A stretch of 22,056 nt of DNA from Actinomycetota bacterium (GCA_019348445.1 JAHWJK010000007.1:4278-26333), one strand, 5' to 3'; shown: positions 1-8,228, counted from the first letter of the stretch. A program made the numbers and translations. Notes: generated by a model from the letters alone, not told the origin.

Positions 1-353
1 TTCTCGTTCAGATCGTCAGCGGCCCGGAGCATGCGACGCGTGCCGCGCTCGGATTCCTCGTCGCTCAGGGAGCGGTCGAAGACGGTCACGACGTGACGGT
101 GTTCCTAGCTGCCGACGGCGTCCAGTGGGTAAACCGCGCGGTGACGGACGCGGTCGCCGGACTCGGCGGAGGCAAGCTTTCGGACGGGCTGGATGCCATC
201 AAGCAAGGCGGCGCGTCGTTCTATGCATCGAAGATGTCACTCGGCGCCCGCGGCATAGCAGACGACGCAGCCCGCGCCTTGGGCGCGGAATTCGGAACTC
301 CGAAGATCCTCGTACAGCTATCCCTCGACGCGGACACCGTGCTCATCTACTGA
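1..353 (+). CDS. DsrE/DsrF-like family protein, 5' partial
   Basis: The reading frame is open from base 3 at the window edge to a TGA ending at 353, so about 116 C-terminal residues are visible and the start lies upstream. Protein order is a beta strand LVQIVSGPEH, a helix, a second strand VTVFLAADG, a Gly-rich turn, then FYASKMSLGARGI and a final strand ending in VLIY. This alternating alpha/beta pattern fits DsrE/DsrF-like proteins, small cytoplasmic proteins often linked to sulfur transfer. No cysteine is present in the visible part; many DsrE members carry one near the position of FYASKMS, so sulfur relay activity is doubtful. It converges on the histidine kinase with a 22-bp gap. Family assignment is by recognition of the fold pattern, not by a search. 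Confidence 0.75.
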   Translation, partial: LVQIVSGPEHATRAALGFLVAQGAVEDGHDVTVFLAADGVQWVNRAVTDAVAGLGGGKLSDGLDAIKQGGASFYASKMSLGARGIADDAARALGAEFGTPKILVQLSLDADTVLIY

Positions 354-375
354 GCGCGAGAGAGCTCGCCCGGCC

Positions 376-2634
376 CTACCGCGCGCGGCTGGGCGCGGCT
401 GCGGTCAGAGCATCGGCCACGACCCGGAGCAGGTCGTCGCTAGAGAATGGTTTCTGCAGGAAGTAGCCGCCGCTCGAGACGTCCTCCTGCGAGATGATCT
501 CGTCGGTATAGCCAGAGATGAAGACGGTCGGAAGACCGGTGAGCTGCGAGAGCTCGCGGCCCGACATCTGAGGCATGACGACGTCGGTCACCAACAGATC
601 GAAATCAGCCGTGCGCTGTTCCCACAGGCGGAAGGCATCGGCACCCGATTCGCCCGCCTCGACCTCGTAGGCCGCGTTCGACAAGATGCGCTCGAGCAAC
701 CTACGCAGCGGCTCGGAGTCCTCGGCTACGAGGATCCTGCCCTGAGCTCCCGAGATCGGGGCCGAGGTCGTGTCGGAACTCGCGCTTACCGGCTCCGCCG
801 TGGCGGGCAAACAGATGCGGAACTCCGTCCCGACCCCCACGTCGGATTCAACCTCGATGTGACCGTCGAATTGGTTGACGATCCCGTAAACGGTCGCGAG
901 ACCGAGGCCGGTTCCCTTGCCCGGCTCTTTCGTGGTGAAGAAAGGTTCGAAGATCCGTTCCTGCACTTCGGGAGACATGCCGATTCCGGTGTCGACGACG
1001 GAGATGATGACGTACCTGTCCACCTGGGCGCCGCCGGTCGATCTCGAAGGTTCCATGTGCGCTTCGTAGGTTCGGATCAGGAGCGTCCCGCCGTCCGGCA
1101 TCGCGTCCTTGGCGTTCACCGCGAGGTTGATCAGGACTTGTTCGAGGCGCCCGGCATCTATCTTGACGCGGGGTAGATCCGGAGCCAACGTCGTCTGCAA
1201 GTCGATCGATTCGCGGATCGTGCGGGACAACATCCGGTGCATCCCGGAGACGAGCTCATTGACGTCGATGACCCGCGGGGTGACGATCTCTTTCCTCGCG
1301 AACGAAAGGAGCTGTCGCGTCAAGGTGGATGCGGTGTCTGTGGCTTTGAGGATCTCGTCGACGTCTCCGATGCTCTGACTCCCCGGCGGTAGCTCGGCAC
1401 GCACGAAGCTCGCGTAGTTCTGGATCACCGCGAGGAGATTGTTGAAGTCGTGTGCGACGCCCCCCGCGAGCTGTCCGATCGCGTCCATCTTTTGAGCCTG
1501 CATGAGTCGTTCTTCCAACCGCCGCCGCTGCGTCGTATCGCGGGCGCTCATCACCACAGCTTGAACGCCGGGGTCATCGAGCAGATTCGTCAGATTGATC
1601 TCTAGCTCGACCTCTGAGCCGTCCGGGCGTCGTGCCGGGATGTTGACGACGACAGCCTCATCGCCGCTCAAGACAGTGTCGAAGGCGACGCGGAAGCGTT
1701 CCGCCACCTCCGGTCCCGCGTTGAACATCTCTGCGGCGGGGGAACCACGAACTTCGGAGGTGTCGATGCCGAGCAGATCGCTTGCCGCTTCGCTGACGTA
1801 CTGCAGAGTTCGGTCCGCGTCGATGAGCGCGGTGATGTCCGAGGATGCGTGGATCATCGCCGCGAAACGTCTCTCGCTCGCTCGCAGCTTCTCCTCTGCA
1901 ATCATGCGTTTCGCCATCGCCCAATACGCGATGTACATGACGAGGACCGGCGTCACGAGGATGAAAATCGCTCGCCAGTCCAGCTCTACGAGGAGGACGG
2001 CGATCAGTCCGAGGCTTGCGTTCGCGATCTGCGTGATGAACGCGAACGACAAACCGCGCCAGAACAACGCTCGAGCGCGAAGACCCTCGACCAAAGATAT
2101 CGCCGCGCTGACTGCCGAATGAGAGAACATCGCATTCAGCGCCACGGCGACGTAGACACCGATCATCGCGGTCGCCTCGGTCGGTTCTCGCGATATGGCG
2201 ACGAGTTCAAAGGCGATGATCTGCATGACGATCATCGAGAACACCAGCGCGACGTTGAAGACCGCCTTGAGCCCGCGCTGTCGCCGCACGAACACATCGA
2301 CCACCATCCCGAGCACCGCCGCGACGACGAGAGCGTCTTGAGCTAGATAGAACAGCCCCACCACTAACGGGATCTCGCCCATCGAAAAGGAGTGGCGTTG
2401 CGACTTGACCCGCACGTCGATCGTGAACATCTCGACCACGAAGAACGATGCCGCGACCAACCACATGAGGGGGTCGGTGACGATCGCAAGCGGGTCGAAG
2501 CCCCAGCCGGCCACCGCGTAGCCGGCGCCGCCGAAGACGACCATCGCGACAGAAAGCGCCCACACCGCTTCGGGGCGCGGACGGTGAACTACGACGTCGT
2601 CGACGCTGCCGGCGGGTGAAAGCAAGACGGACAA
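376..2634 (-). CDS. Membrane-bound hybrid sensor histidine kinase (PAS-HisKA-HATPase-REC)
   Basis: A 752-residue hybrid kinase. Residues 25-240 form a membrane region of several hydrophobic helices that may sense a signal. A PAS domain follows (about 250-370). The phosphorylatable histidine is H395 in GGVAHDFNNLL. The ATP-binding domain shows the N box (N507, NLAVNAKDAM), G1 box (DTGIGM, 548-553), FEPFFTTK, and G2 box (GKGTGLGLA, 572-580). The C-terminal receiver (633-745) has acceptor D684 in VTDVVMP and K728 in LQKPF. All catalytic residues are present. The start is uncertain: TTG at 2634 is the first possible start after an in-frame stop, and the nearest AGGAG (2655-2659) lies 20 nt away; a second TTG four codons in is an alternative. 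It follows the PAC2 gene by 39 bp, possibly in the same transcript. The signal sensed is unknown. Confidence 0.93.
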   Translation of the reverse strand: MSVLLSPAGSVDDVVVHRPRPEAVWALSVAMVVFGGAGYAVAGWGFDPLAIVTDPLMWLVAASFFVVEMFTIDVRVKSQRHSFSMGEIPLVVGLFYLAQDALVVAAVLGMVVDVFVRRQRGLKAVFNVALVFSMIVMQIIAFELVAISREPTEATAMIGVYVAVALNAMFSHSAVSAAISLVEGLRARALFWRGLSFAFITQIANASLGLIAVLLVELDWRAIFILVTPVLVMYIAYWAMAKRMIAEEKLRASERRFAAMIHASSDITALIDADRTLQYVSEAASDLLGIDTSEVRGSPAAEMFNAGPEVAERFRVAFDTVLSGDEAVVVNIPARRPDGSEVELEINLTNLLDDPGVQAVVMSARDTTQRRRLEERLMQAQKMDAIGQLAGGVAHDFNNLLAVIQNYASFVRAELPPGSQSIGDVDEILKATDTASTLTRQLLSFARKEIVTPRVIDVNELVSGMHRMLSRTIRESIDLQTTLAPDLPRVKIDAGRLEQVLINLAVNAKDAMPDGGTLLIRTYEAHMEPSRSTGGAQVDRYVIISVVDTGIGMSPEVQERIFEPFFTTKEPGKGTGLGLATVYGIVNQFDGHIEVESDVGVGTEFRICLPATAEPVSASSDTTSAPISGAQGRILVAEDSEPLRRLLERILSNAAYEVEAGESGADAFRLWEQRTADFDLLVTDVVMPQMSGRELSQLTGLPTVFISGYTDEIISQEDVSSGGYFLQKPFSSDDLLRVVADALTAAAPSRAR

Positions 2635-2660
2635 ACAGTATCGAAACCCGACGACTCCTA

Positions 2661-2677
2661 CTAGGTCGCCGACCTAG
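2661..2677. repeat. Perfect inverted repeat between PAC2 gene and histidine kinase
   Basis: CTAGGTCG and CGACCTAG are perfect 8-bp arms around a single base. The element contains the stop codon of the PAC2 gene and lies 26 bp before the TTG start of the kinase. A one-base loop is too tight for a stable hairpin and no T tract follows, so an operator is more likely than a terminator. This is inferred from symmetry only. Confidence 0.45.
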
Positions 2678-3528
2678 GGACTGTAAGGAGTGGGCCCCCC
2701 TCCGCGGCGCTGGTTCCGCAGGAACTTCTCGACCTCGTCGGCGATGTTCTCGCCCGGTGGGACCTCGTCCTGTCCGACCAGGCCCTGTAGTCGCTCCAGA
2801 TATTCGGTTGCGTCGGGGTTGTCCGCAAAGATCTGCTCGAGCGCCGTGTTCTGCGCCCTAACTTGATCCTCGAGGTCGCCGGCGCCGATCGTGACGGTTA
2901 GATGACTCTCCACTTTCCGCACGAGAGCGATAGCACCTGCCGCGAACGGCGTTGCGTAGTGCGGCACCTGAGCCCAGAACCCAACCGCGGGGATGGCGTT
3001 CTGCGCGAGCGTCCACTCGACCAGACTCACCGCCGCTGCCGGAACCCTCAGCAAGCCTTCGTTCGGTGAATGGCCTCGCATGAGCTCGCTCGTCGCTGCA
3101 GTCATCATCACCGGTGTCGGCGCGGTGTGCGGAACCGCCGACGGGATCGCCCCGAGGCTGACGTGTTCGACGATGCCGATACGGATCGCTAGCTCGAGGA
3201 CGTCGTCCGCGAACTCCTTCCATCTGTAATCGGGTTCCGGTCCGGTCATGACGAAGACGTCACGTTCGGGTAACCGTCTCCGGATCACGACCATCTGCGG
3301 CCACACGAACTGCTTCGGGATACCGGTCACGATGTCGAGAACGGGACGGTGGCTGCGGTAGTCGTAGATCGCATCCGAGTCGAACGTGGCGACCACATCA
3401 CCACCCTCCGCAATGTGCCGCGCGGCCGTGGTTCCGGCTGCACCGGCGTCGACCCAATCCTCGAAGGAGACGATCAACGCAGGCGCGACGACGTCGTCAG
3501 GTTCGGTCACGATCTCGAACATCGGCAT
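2674..3528 (-). CDS. PAC2-family protein
   Basis: A 284-residue cytoplasmic protein with the layout of the PAC2 family (proteasome assembly chaperone 2-like) that is common in Actinobacteria. Visible family traits are the N-terminal strand PALIVSFEDWVDAG, followed by AAGTTAARHIAE, the DYRSHRP region, MVVIRRRLPERDVFVMTGPEPDYRW in shortened form, LGAIPSAVPHTAPTPV, and a charged C-terminal region (about 225-275) likely to be helical. The ATG at 3528 is preceded by AGGAGG (cctcc at 3534-3538, spacing 5 nt). It lies 12 bp downstream of the M28 peptidase stop, so the two are probably one operon. In bacteria the molecular role of PAC2 proteins is not established; proteasome assembly should not be assumed. 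No proteasome gene is visible here. Confidence 0.88.
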   Translation of the reverse strand: MPMFEIVTEPDDVVAPALIVSFEDWVDAGAAGTTAARHIAEGGDVVATFDSDAIYDYRSHRPVLDIVTGIPKQFVWPQMVVIRRRLPERDVFVMTGPEPDYRWKEFADDVLELAIRIGIVEHVSLGAIPSAVPHTAPTPVMMTAATSELMRGHSPNEGLLRVPAAAVSLVEWTLAQNAIPAVGFWAQVPHYATPFAAGAIALVRKVESHLTVTIGAGDLEDQVRAQNTALEQIFADNPDATEYLERLQGLVGQDEVPPGENIADEVEKFLRNQRRGGGPTPYSP

Positions 3529-3540
3529 CGGCGCCTCCTT

Positions 3541-4752
3541 TCAGGACCTCGCGAGCCTCTCGCCGACGGCATATGCCAGTCGTACGGTGTCAACGATCGT
3601 TGAGTACTCCACGTTCCCCGGGGTATCGGTCATCAGGTGGTAGTTGCCGGGCAGTCGCCACGGCATCACGGAAACAAGCGTCGCGGTCGGATAACCGGCG
3701 CGGCTCGGGATGATGCCGTCGGTTGACGCCCGCGCGCGCACCCCGACCTCGAGGTCGATCCCCCGCGCGACCGCACACTCCGCAACGAGGCTGCGGAACG
3801 TCGGGTCCGTGTAGTCCTCCATCCAGATAGGACCTTCCCCCTCGAGCAAGACGAGGTGAGGCGAACCGACCGTGTCGGTGTTGAGGAACCACGTGGTGGC
3901 GTGGTCGAGCTCGGCGCGATGCCGATCGAGATACGCCCGGATCCCTTCCTGCAATGCCTCCTCGGCCCCCGCCGAAACGAGGATCACGCGAAGACCCTCG
4001 ACGGGGCGTTCCTTGAGTGCTTCGGCGAGCCCGACGAGTGTCGCGACGCCAGAAAGGTTGTCGTTCGCGCCGGGCACGGTAGGACTCCGATCGATGTCCC
4101 ACACCGCGGCCGTGCCGAGGAGTGCCAGCCGGAACGCCCACCGAGCAGGTCGTCTCCATCTCGTCACCGCAGAGACGATCGTAAGGAGCGGAGGCGCGAC
4201 ACCCAGCCACCACTGCGGGATCTGGTTCTTGCTCCGCGTCATGAGTTGCGGGTTCATCTCGTGCAAAGCCATCGCCCAACTCTGGTTGAACACCGCACCC
4301 GTCTGAGCCGCGTCGTGATGCGCAAGGACGACGAGGGTGCGAGTGGCGCTTCGGTCTCCTGTCGTCGCGACGACGTTGATGGTCTTCTTCTTGGTCCTGA
4401 AGATCCTGCGGAACAGACGCGGGCCGTTCTGCACCTCGTCGATGAGTCCCGCCAGCGCAACCAGCGAATAGAAGATCCCCTTCAGGCGCCGCTTGAAGAT
4501 CACGAGGAGCGCGCCAAGCGTGGCGACCAAACCGACGCCGATGAGGTTCGGCGGCCACGGCCCCCACGCTTCCTCGTGCTCGACCGACACGTCGCAGCCG
4601 GCGTCGCGAAGGCGATCCGCGATCCACGCGGCTGCATGGCGTTCGCCATCCGAACAAGACCGGCGCTCGACGGGAGCGAGCTTTTCGATCACCTCTCGAA
4701 GCGTTTCCTCCGAGACGTGGACGTTGGCATCGGCGGGCGCGGTGGGAGACAT
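3541..4752 (-). CDS. M28-family zinc metallopeptidase with membrane segments
   Basis: A 403-residue protein. The M28 two-zinc site is complete: H145 and D147 in VLAHHDAA, D231 in PGANDNLSG, E264/E265 in AGAEEALQ, D293 in NTDTVG and H372 in NYHLMTDT. The family includes aminopeptidases and glutamate carboxypeptidase-like enzymes. Unusually, hydrophobic segments interrupt the fold: residues about 68-105 lie before the first ligand and about 181-220 between the first and second ligand regions. No signal peptide is visible at the N terminus. This suggests a membrane-tethered hydrolase whose active-site side is uncertain. The ATG at 4752 has no Shine-Dalgarno sequence, but TAGCCT lies 6 nt upstream, suggesting a leaderless transcript. 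The PAC2 gene follows after 12 bp. Substrate unknown. Confidence 0.85.
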   Translation of the reverse strand: MSPTAPADANVHVSEETLREVIEKLAPVERRSCSDGERHAAAWIADRLRDAGCDVSVEHEEAWGPWPPNLIGVGLVATLGALLVIFKRRLKGIFYSLVALAGLIDEVQNGPRLFRRIFRTKKKTINVVATTGDRSATRTLVVLAHHDAAQTGAVFNQSWAMALHEMNPQLMTRSKNQIPQWWLGVAPPLLTIVSAVTRWRRPARWAFRLALLGTAAVWDIDRSPTVPGANDNLSGVATLVGLAEALKERPVEGLRVILVSAGAEEALQEGIRAYLDRHRAELDHATTWFLNTDTVGSPHLVLLEGEGPIWMEDYTDPTFRSLVAECAVARGIDLEVGVRARASTDGIIPSRAGYPTATLVSVMPWRLPGNYHLMTDTPGNVEYSTIVDTVRLAYAVGERLARS

Positions 4753-4758
4753 GATCCG

Positions 4759-4764
4759 AGGCTA
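4759..4764 (-). promoter_or_regulatory. Candidate -10 box for a leaderless M28 peptidase transcript
   Basis: Read on the minus strand, TAGCCT is followed by 6 nt (CGGATC) and then the ATG at 4752. A TANNNT box at this distance puts the transcription start at the start codon. No good -35 hexamer is seen. The whole divergent intergenic region is only 35 bp. Confidence 0.45.
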
Positions 4765-4773
4765 GTCGGTAAT

Positions 4774-4779
4774 AACCTG
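4774..4779 (+). promoter_or_regulatory. Weak candidate -10 box for the deaminase/aldolase gene
   Basis: TAACCT lies about 8-9 nt before the GTG at 4788, in an AT-richer patch (GGTAATAACC) inside the 35-bp divergent region. There is no Shine-Dalgarno sequence before that GTG, so a leaderless or near-leaderless start is plausible. The spacing is slightly longer than for the other leaderless candidates in this window. Confidence 0.3.
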
Positions 4780-4787
4780 CGCGGGCT

Positions 4788-5999
4788 GTGGCACCCCAAC
4801 GGAGTACCGGCGACCTAGCACGCTACGACCGTGCTACGGCAGAGCTCGACCCGCCTTTCGCGATCGTCGACCTCGACGCATTCTGGAGCAACAGTTCAGA
4901 TCTGCGCCGCCGCGCCGCCGGTAAGCCGCTTCGCCTCGCGAGCAAATCCGTCAGATGCCGCTCGTTGCAGGAGCGCGTGCTGGCGTCCGATGGCTGGGAA
5001 GGCACGCTCTCCTTCACTCTGCCGGAAGCGCTCTGGCTCGCCGACCACGGCTTCGACAACCTGGTCGTCGCGTACCCGACCGCGGATCGCGGCGCGTTGC
5101 GCGCCCTCGCGCGGCTGATGGTCGAACGACCCGACGCGCGCGTGGCGATCATGGTCGACTCGGTCGACCATCTCGATGTCATCGATCGTGCGACGGGACC
5201 GCGTCGCGCGCCCGTCCAGCTATGTCTCGACGTCGATGCGGGCTGGCGGCTGTTTGGGGGCCGCGTGAAGATCGGGGCCAAACGGTCGCCACTGCACTCG
5301 CCCGCCGAAGCTGCTGGGTTAGCTCGTGAGATCGCACGGCGAGACGGGTTCCGGCTCGTTGGGCTCATGGCGTACGAGGCACAGATCGCGGGAGTCGGGG
5401 ACAAACCACCGGGCCAACCTCTGCGCGCTGCGGCCATCGCTGCGATGCGGTCGCGCTCGGCACGGGAGCTAGCCACGCGGCGGGTGGAAGTCGTTCGCGC
5501 CGTTGAAGCCGTGACACCGCTCGAGTTCGTCAACGGAGGCGGCACGGGCTCCGTCGAACTGACATCACGAGAACAGGCCGTGACGGAGGTTGCCGCGGGC
5601 TCTGGCCTATTCGGCCCCGCGCTCTTCAGTACCTACCGCGCGTTCGATCCGCAGCCCGCAGCGTTCTTCGCAGTGCCCGTCGTCCGCCGCCCGAGCGAGC
5701 GCGTCGCGACCGTCCTCGGCGGCGGCTACCTCGCGTCGGGGACCGCAGACAAGAGCCGGCTCCCCGAGCCGTATCTTCCTCCCGGTCTCAGACTCGATCC
5801 GCAGGAGGGCGCAGGTGAGGTACAGACACCTCTGCATGGTGACGCGGCTACTCGTCTGCAGGTAGGCGACCGCGTTTACTTCCGCCACGCCAAAGCCGGT
5901 GAGATGTGCGAGCGATTCGATCGCCTCTATTTGATCGAAGGTGACCGCATCGTCGACGAGGTCCCGACGTATCGAGGTGAGGGCCTGACGTTCCTGTGA
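4788..5999 (+). CDS. PLP-dependent amino acid deaminase/aldolase (alanine racemase-fold)
   Basis: A 403-residue protein with an N-terminal alanine-racemase-type TIM barrel (about 22-280) and a C-terminal beta domain (about 290-400), the layout of D-threonine aldolase/D-serine dehydratase-like proteins. The probable Schiff-base lysine is K53 in RLASKSVR. VNGGGTGS (248-255) resembles the phosphate-binding Gly-rich loop. H367 and C374 in RHAKAGEMC may correspond to the metal site used by D-serine dehydratase-like enzymes. The expected role is PLP-dependent deamination or aldol cleavage of a hydroxy amino acid; the exact substrate cannot be read from the sequence. The GTG at 4788 is the first start after an in-frame TAA (4773-4775). 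Its stop overlaps the start of the FAD oxidase (GTGA), so the two are translationally coupled. Confidence 0.85.
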   Translation: MAPQRSTGDLARYDRATAELDPPFAIVDLDAFWSNSSDLRRRAAGKPLRLASKSVRCRSLQERVLASDGWEGTLSFTLPEALWLADHGFDNLVVAYPTADRGALRALARLMVERPDARVAIMVDSVDHLDVIDRATGPRRAPVQLCLDVDAGWRLFGGRVKIGAKRSPLHSPAEAAGLAREIARRDGFRLVGLMAYEAQIAGVGDKPPGQPLRAAAIAAMRSRSARELATRRVEVVRAVEAVTPLEFVNGGGTGSVELTSREQAVTEVAAGSGLFGPALFSTYRAFDPQPAAFFAVPVVRRPSERVATVLGGGYLASGTADKSRLPEPYLPPGLRLDPQEGAGEVQTPLHGDAATRLQVGDRVYFRHAKAGEMCERFDRLYLIEGDRIVDEVPTYRGEGLTFL

Positions 6000-7291
6000 C
6001 GGATACGTGGAGCAACTGGACCGGCGACCAAACGTGTAAGCCCGCTGCGATCGAGAAGCCTCGGGACGTCAACGACATCAAGAACGCGATCGAACACGCT
6101 GAGGCGCGGAGGTGGACCGTACGCGCCGTGGGGGCCGGACACTCCTTCAACGATTCCGCTCTTACCGACGGTCTCCGATTGTCGTTGGAGAACATGAACC
6201 GAGTCACCGGATACGACCGTTCGGCGGGGACGGTGCGAGTCGAGGCCGGGATCTCGATCCGAGCCCTGAACGAGGAGCTCGACGCGCGAGGTCTCGCTCT
6301 GGAGAATCTCGGCGATATCGACGTCCAATCCCTCGCGGGTGCGACCGCAACGGGTACACACGGCACGGGCATCAAACTCCGGAACATCTCGGCGAGCATC
6401 GAATCGATCGAGCTCGTGACTGCGACGGGATCGGTCGTGGAGATAAGCCGCGACCACGATCCGGACGCGTGGCGGGCGGCCCGCATCAGCCTCGGCGCGC
6501 TGGGCATCGTCACTGCCATGACACTACGAACGGTTCCGGCCTTCACGCTTCGAGGCATCGACAGGGCGGAACCACTCGACGCAGTGCTCGAGACGCTCGA
6601 AGAGCGCATCCAGACCAACGACCACTTCGAGTTCTACATGTTCCCCTACAGCAGGTTCGCGATGACGAGAACGAACAACCGGGTCGACGAAGCGCCCCGC
6701 GAACGATCGAAGGCGTCGGCGTGGCTTCACGACGTGTTCCTGGTCAATACGGTGTTCGGTGGCCTGTGCAGGGCGGGACGACGTTTCCACCGCGCGATCC
6801 CAACGTTGAACCGCGTTGCGGCTCGGTGGTCGGGAGGAAGCGAGCGTGTCGATCGCTCCTATCGCATCTTCGCGTCGCCCCGGTTGGTGAAGTTCACCGA
6901 GTCCGAATACGCGTTCCCGCGCGAGCATTGCGTCGACGCGGTCCGTGAAGTGAAGCAGATGATCGAGACGAACGGATTCGACGTGTCGTTCCCGCTAGAG
7001 GTTCGCTTCCAGGCCCCCGACGACGCGTACCTGGCACCGACCTTCGGTCGGGAGACGTGCCACATGTCCGCGCACATGTTCGAGCAGATGGAGTGGCGCC
7101 CTTACTTCGACGCGTTCGAAAAGATCATGGATGGCTTCGATGGACGACCGCACTGGGGTAAGCGGCATTTCCAGACCGCGACGACGCTGGCGCCCCGCTA
7201 TCCGGAGTGGGACTCATTCCAGGCGGTGCGGAAACGACTCGATCCCGACGGTCGCTTCGCGAACGAGCACCTCCGCCGCGTCCTCGGTTAG
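5996..7291 (+). CDS. FAD-linked oxidase of the D-arabinono-1,4-lactone oxidase type
   Basis: A 431-residue VAO-type flavoprotein. The N-terminal FAD domain shows RAVGAGHSF (43-51), where H49 matches the histidine that binds FAD covalently in gulonolactone and arabinonolactone oxidases. It continues with the pyrophosphate-binding part SLAGATATGTHGTG and SLGALGIVTAMTL. The ALO-type C-terminal domain ends with the family motif HWGK (386-389, in PHWGKRHF). The likely reaction is oxidation of an aldonolactone or a related polyol with O2 as acceptor. No signal peptide is seen. The GTG start overlaps the preceding TGA by three bases, indicating translational coupling with the deaminase/aldolase. It converges with the zinc metallopeptidase, 12 bp away. 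Confidence 0.88.
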   Translation: MTDTWSNWTGDQTCKPAAIEKPRDVNDIKNAIEHAEARRWTVRAVGAGHSFNDSALTDGLRLSLENMNRVTGYDRSAGTVRVEAGISIRALNEELDARGLALENLGDIDVQSLAGATATGTHGTGIKLRNISASIESIELVTATGSVVEISRDHDPDAWRAARISLGALGIVTAMTLRTVPAFTLRGIDRAEPLDAVLETLEERIQTNDHFEFYMFPYSRFAMTRTNNRVDEAPRERSKASAWLHDVFLVNTVFGGLCRAGRRFHRAIPTLNRVAARWSGGSERVDRSYRIFASPRLVKFTESEYAFPREHCVDAVREVKQMIETNGFDVSFPLEVRFQAPDDAYLAPTFGRETCHMSAHMFEQMEWRPYFDAFEKIMDGFDGRPHWGKRHFQTATTLAPRYPEWDSFQAVRKRLDPDGRFANEHLRRVLG

Positions 7292-7303
7292 TGGGATGAA
7301 GCA

Positions 7304-8173
7304 CTAGAGGTTCTCGGCCGAGAACGTGTCGCAGTCATTCGGGTCACCGTCCTCGAACCCCTCTCGGAACCACCGCACCCGTTGTTCCGACGACCCGTGC
7401 GTCCAGTTCTCCGGCGTGACGCGGCCCCCGGCTTGCGCCTGGATCCGATCGTCCCCCACGGCCGCGGCGGCATCGAGCCCTTCTTCGAGGTCCCCGCGCT
7501 CCAGGAGGTCGCGTTCGTAGGTCGTGAATGCCCACACCCCCGCGAAGCAGTCTGCCTGGAGTTCCAAACGGATCGAGAGCTCGTTGGCTCGGGACGGATC
7601 CTCTTCCTGCAGCCGACGCGTTTCCTCGTTGATGCCGAGCACGTTCTGGATGTGGTGACCGATCTCGTGCGCCACCACGTATGCCTGCGCGAAGTCACCG
7701 GGAGCACCGAATCGTCTGCGGAGCTCCCGGAAGAAGGCGAGGTCGAGATAGACGTTTTGGTCGGCGGGACAGTAATGAGGGCCGATGTCGGAGGTCGCAC
7801 CCCCGCACGCGGATCGGGTGGCGCCGGTGAACAGAACGAGTCGCGCTCGTTTGTAGGACATATCCGACTGAGCGAACGTGTCGTCCCAGAAACCCTGGAT
7901 GTCGTCGAGCAGGAAGGACATGAAGTCGACGAGTCTGTCGTCCTCCGCGATCGGCGCGTCGCCCGACGCGGGGCCGGCCGGATTCGACAGGTCACCGAGG
8001 ACGTCGTCGATCGAGCCGGTCGAGTCGCCACCGCTCAGGAACATCACGAGCACGACCGCGATCACACCGAGAATGCCGCCGCCGGCACCCAGCGAGGCGC
8101 CGCCTCCGAATCCCGAACGGCCGCGTCGATCGACGAGGTCACCGCTCCGGTTGCGCCGCCGTCTCCACTTCAT
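7304..8173 (-). CDS. YpfJ-type neutral zinc metallopeptidase, membrane-anchored
   Basis: A 289-residue protein of the putative neutral zinc metallopeptidase family (YpfJ-like). A basic N terminus and Gly-rich stretch are followed by one transmembrane helix (about 31-47). The zinc site HExxH is H169-E170-x-x-H173 in VVAHEIGHHIQ. Conserved family stretches are also visible: ACGGATSDIGPHYCPADQ (122-139), YLDLAFF, and RLELQADCFAGVWA with the downstream acidic residues. The C-terminal part ends with DPNDCDTF. The catalytic domain most likely faces outward. ATG at 8173 is preceded by GAAAGG about 7 nt upstream. Length is normal for the family, and the physiological substrate is not known. Confidence 0.92.
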   Translation of the reverse strand: MKWRRRRNRSGDLVDRRGRSGFGGGASLGAGGGILGVIAVVLVMFLSGGDSTGSIDDVLGDLSNPAGPASGDAPIAEDDRLVDFMSFLLDDIQGFWDDTFAQSDMSYKRARLVLFTGATRSACGGATSDIGPHYCPADQNVYLDLAFFRELRRRFGAPGDFAQAYVVAHEIGHHIQNVLGINEETRRLQEEDPSRANELSIRLELQADCFAGVWAFTTYERDLLERGDLEEGLDAAAAVGDDRIQAQAGGRVTPENWTHGSSEQRVRWFREGFEDGDPNDCDTFSAENL

Positions 8174-8197
8174 CCCCGGACCTTTCCCGCGCCCGGT

Positions 8198-8228
8198 GCT
8201 TGCGTCAAGTCACCCGGGTTGCGCAAGC
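8198..8228. repeat. Inverted repeat in divergent intergenic region
   Basis: GCTTGCG (8198-8204) and CGCAAGC (8222-8228) are perfect 7-bp arms with a 17-nt spacer holding CCCGGG. The palindrome TTGCGCAA (8219-8226) overlaps the right arm. It lies between the divergent metallopeptidase and the 161-aa gene, so it may be an operator. Only symmetry supports this. Confidence 0.3.

Noticed and set aside
356..369. Small hairpin GCGAG-AGAG-CTCGC after the DsrE-like gene
   Set aside because: Only 5-bp arms and no T tract; too weak to call a terminator.
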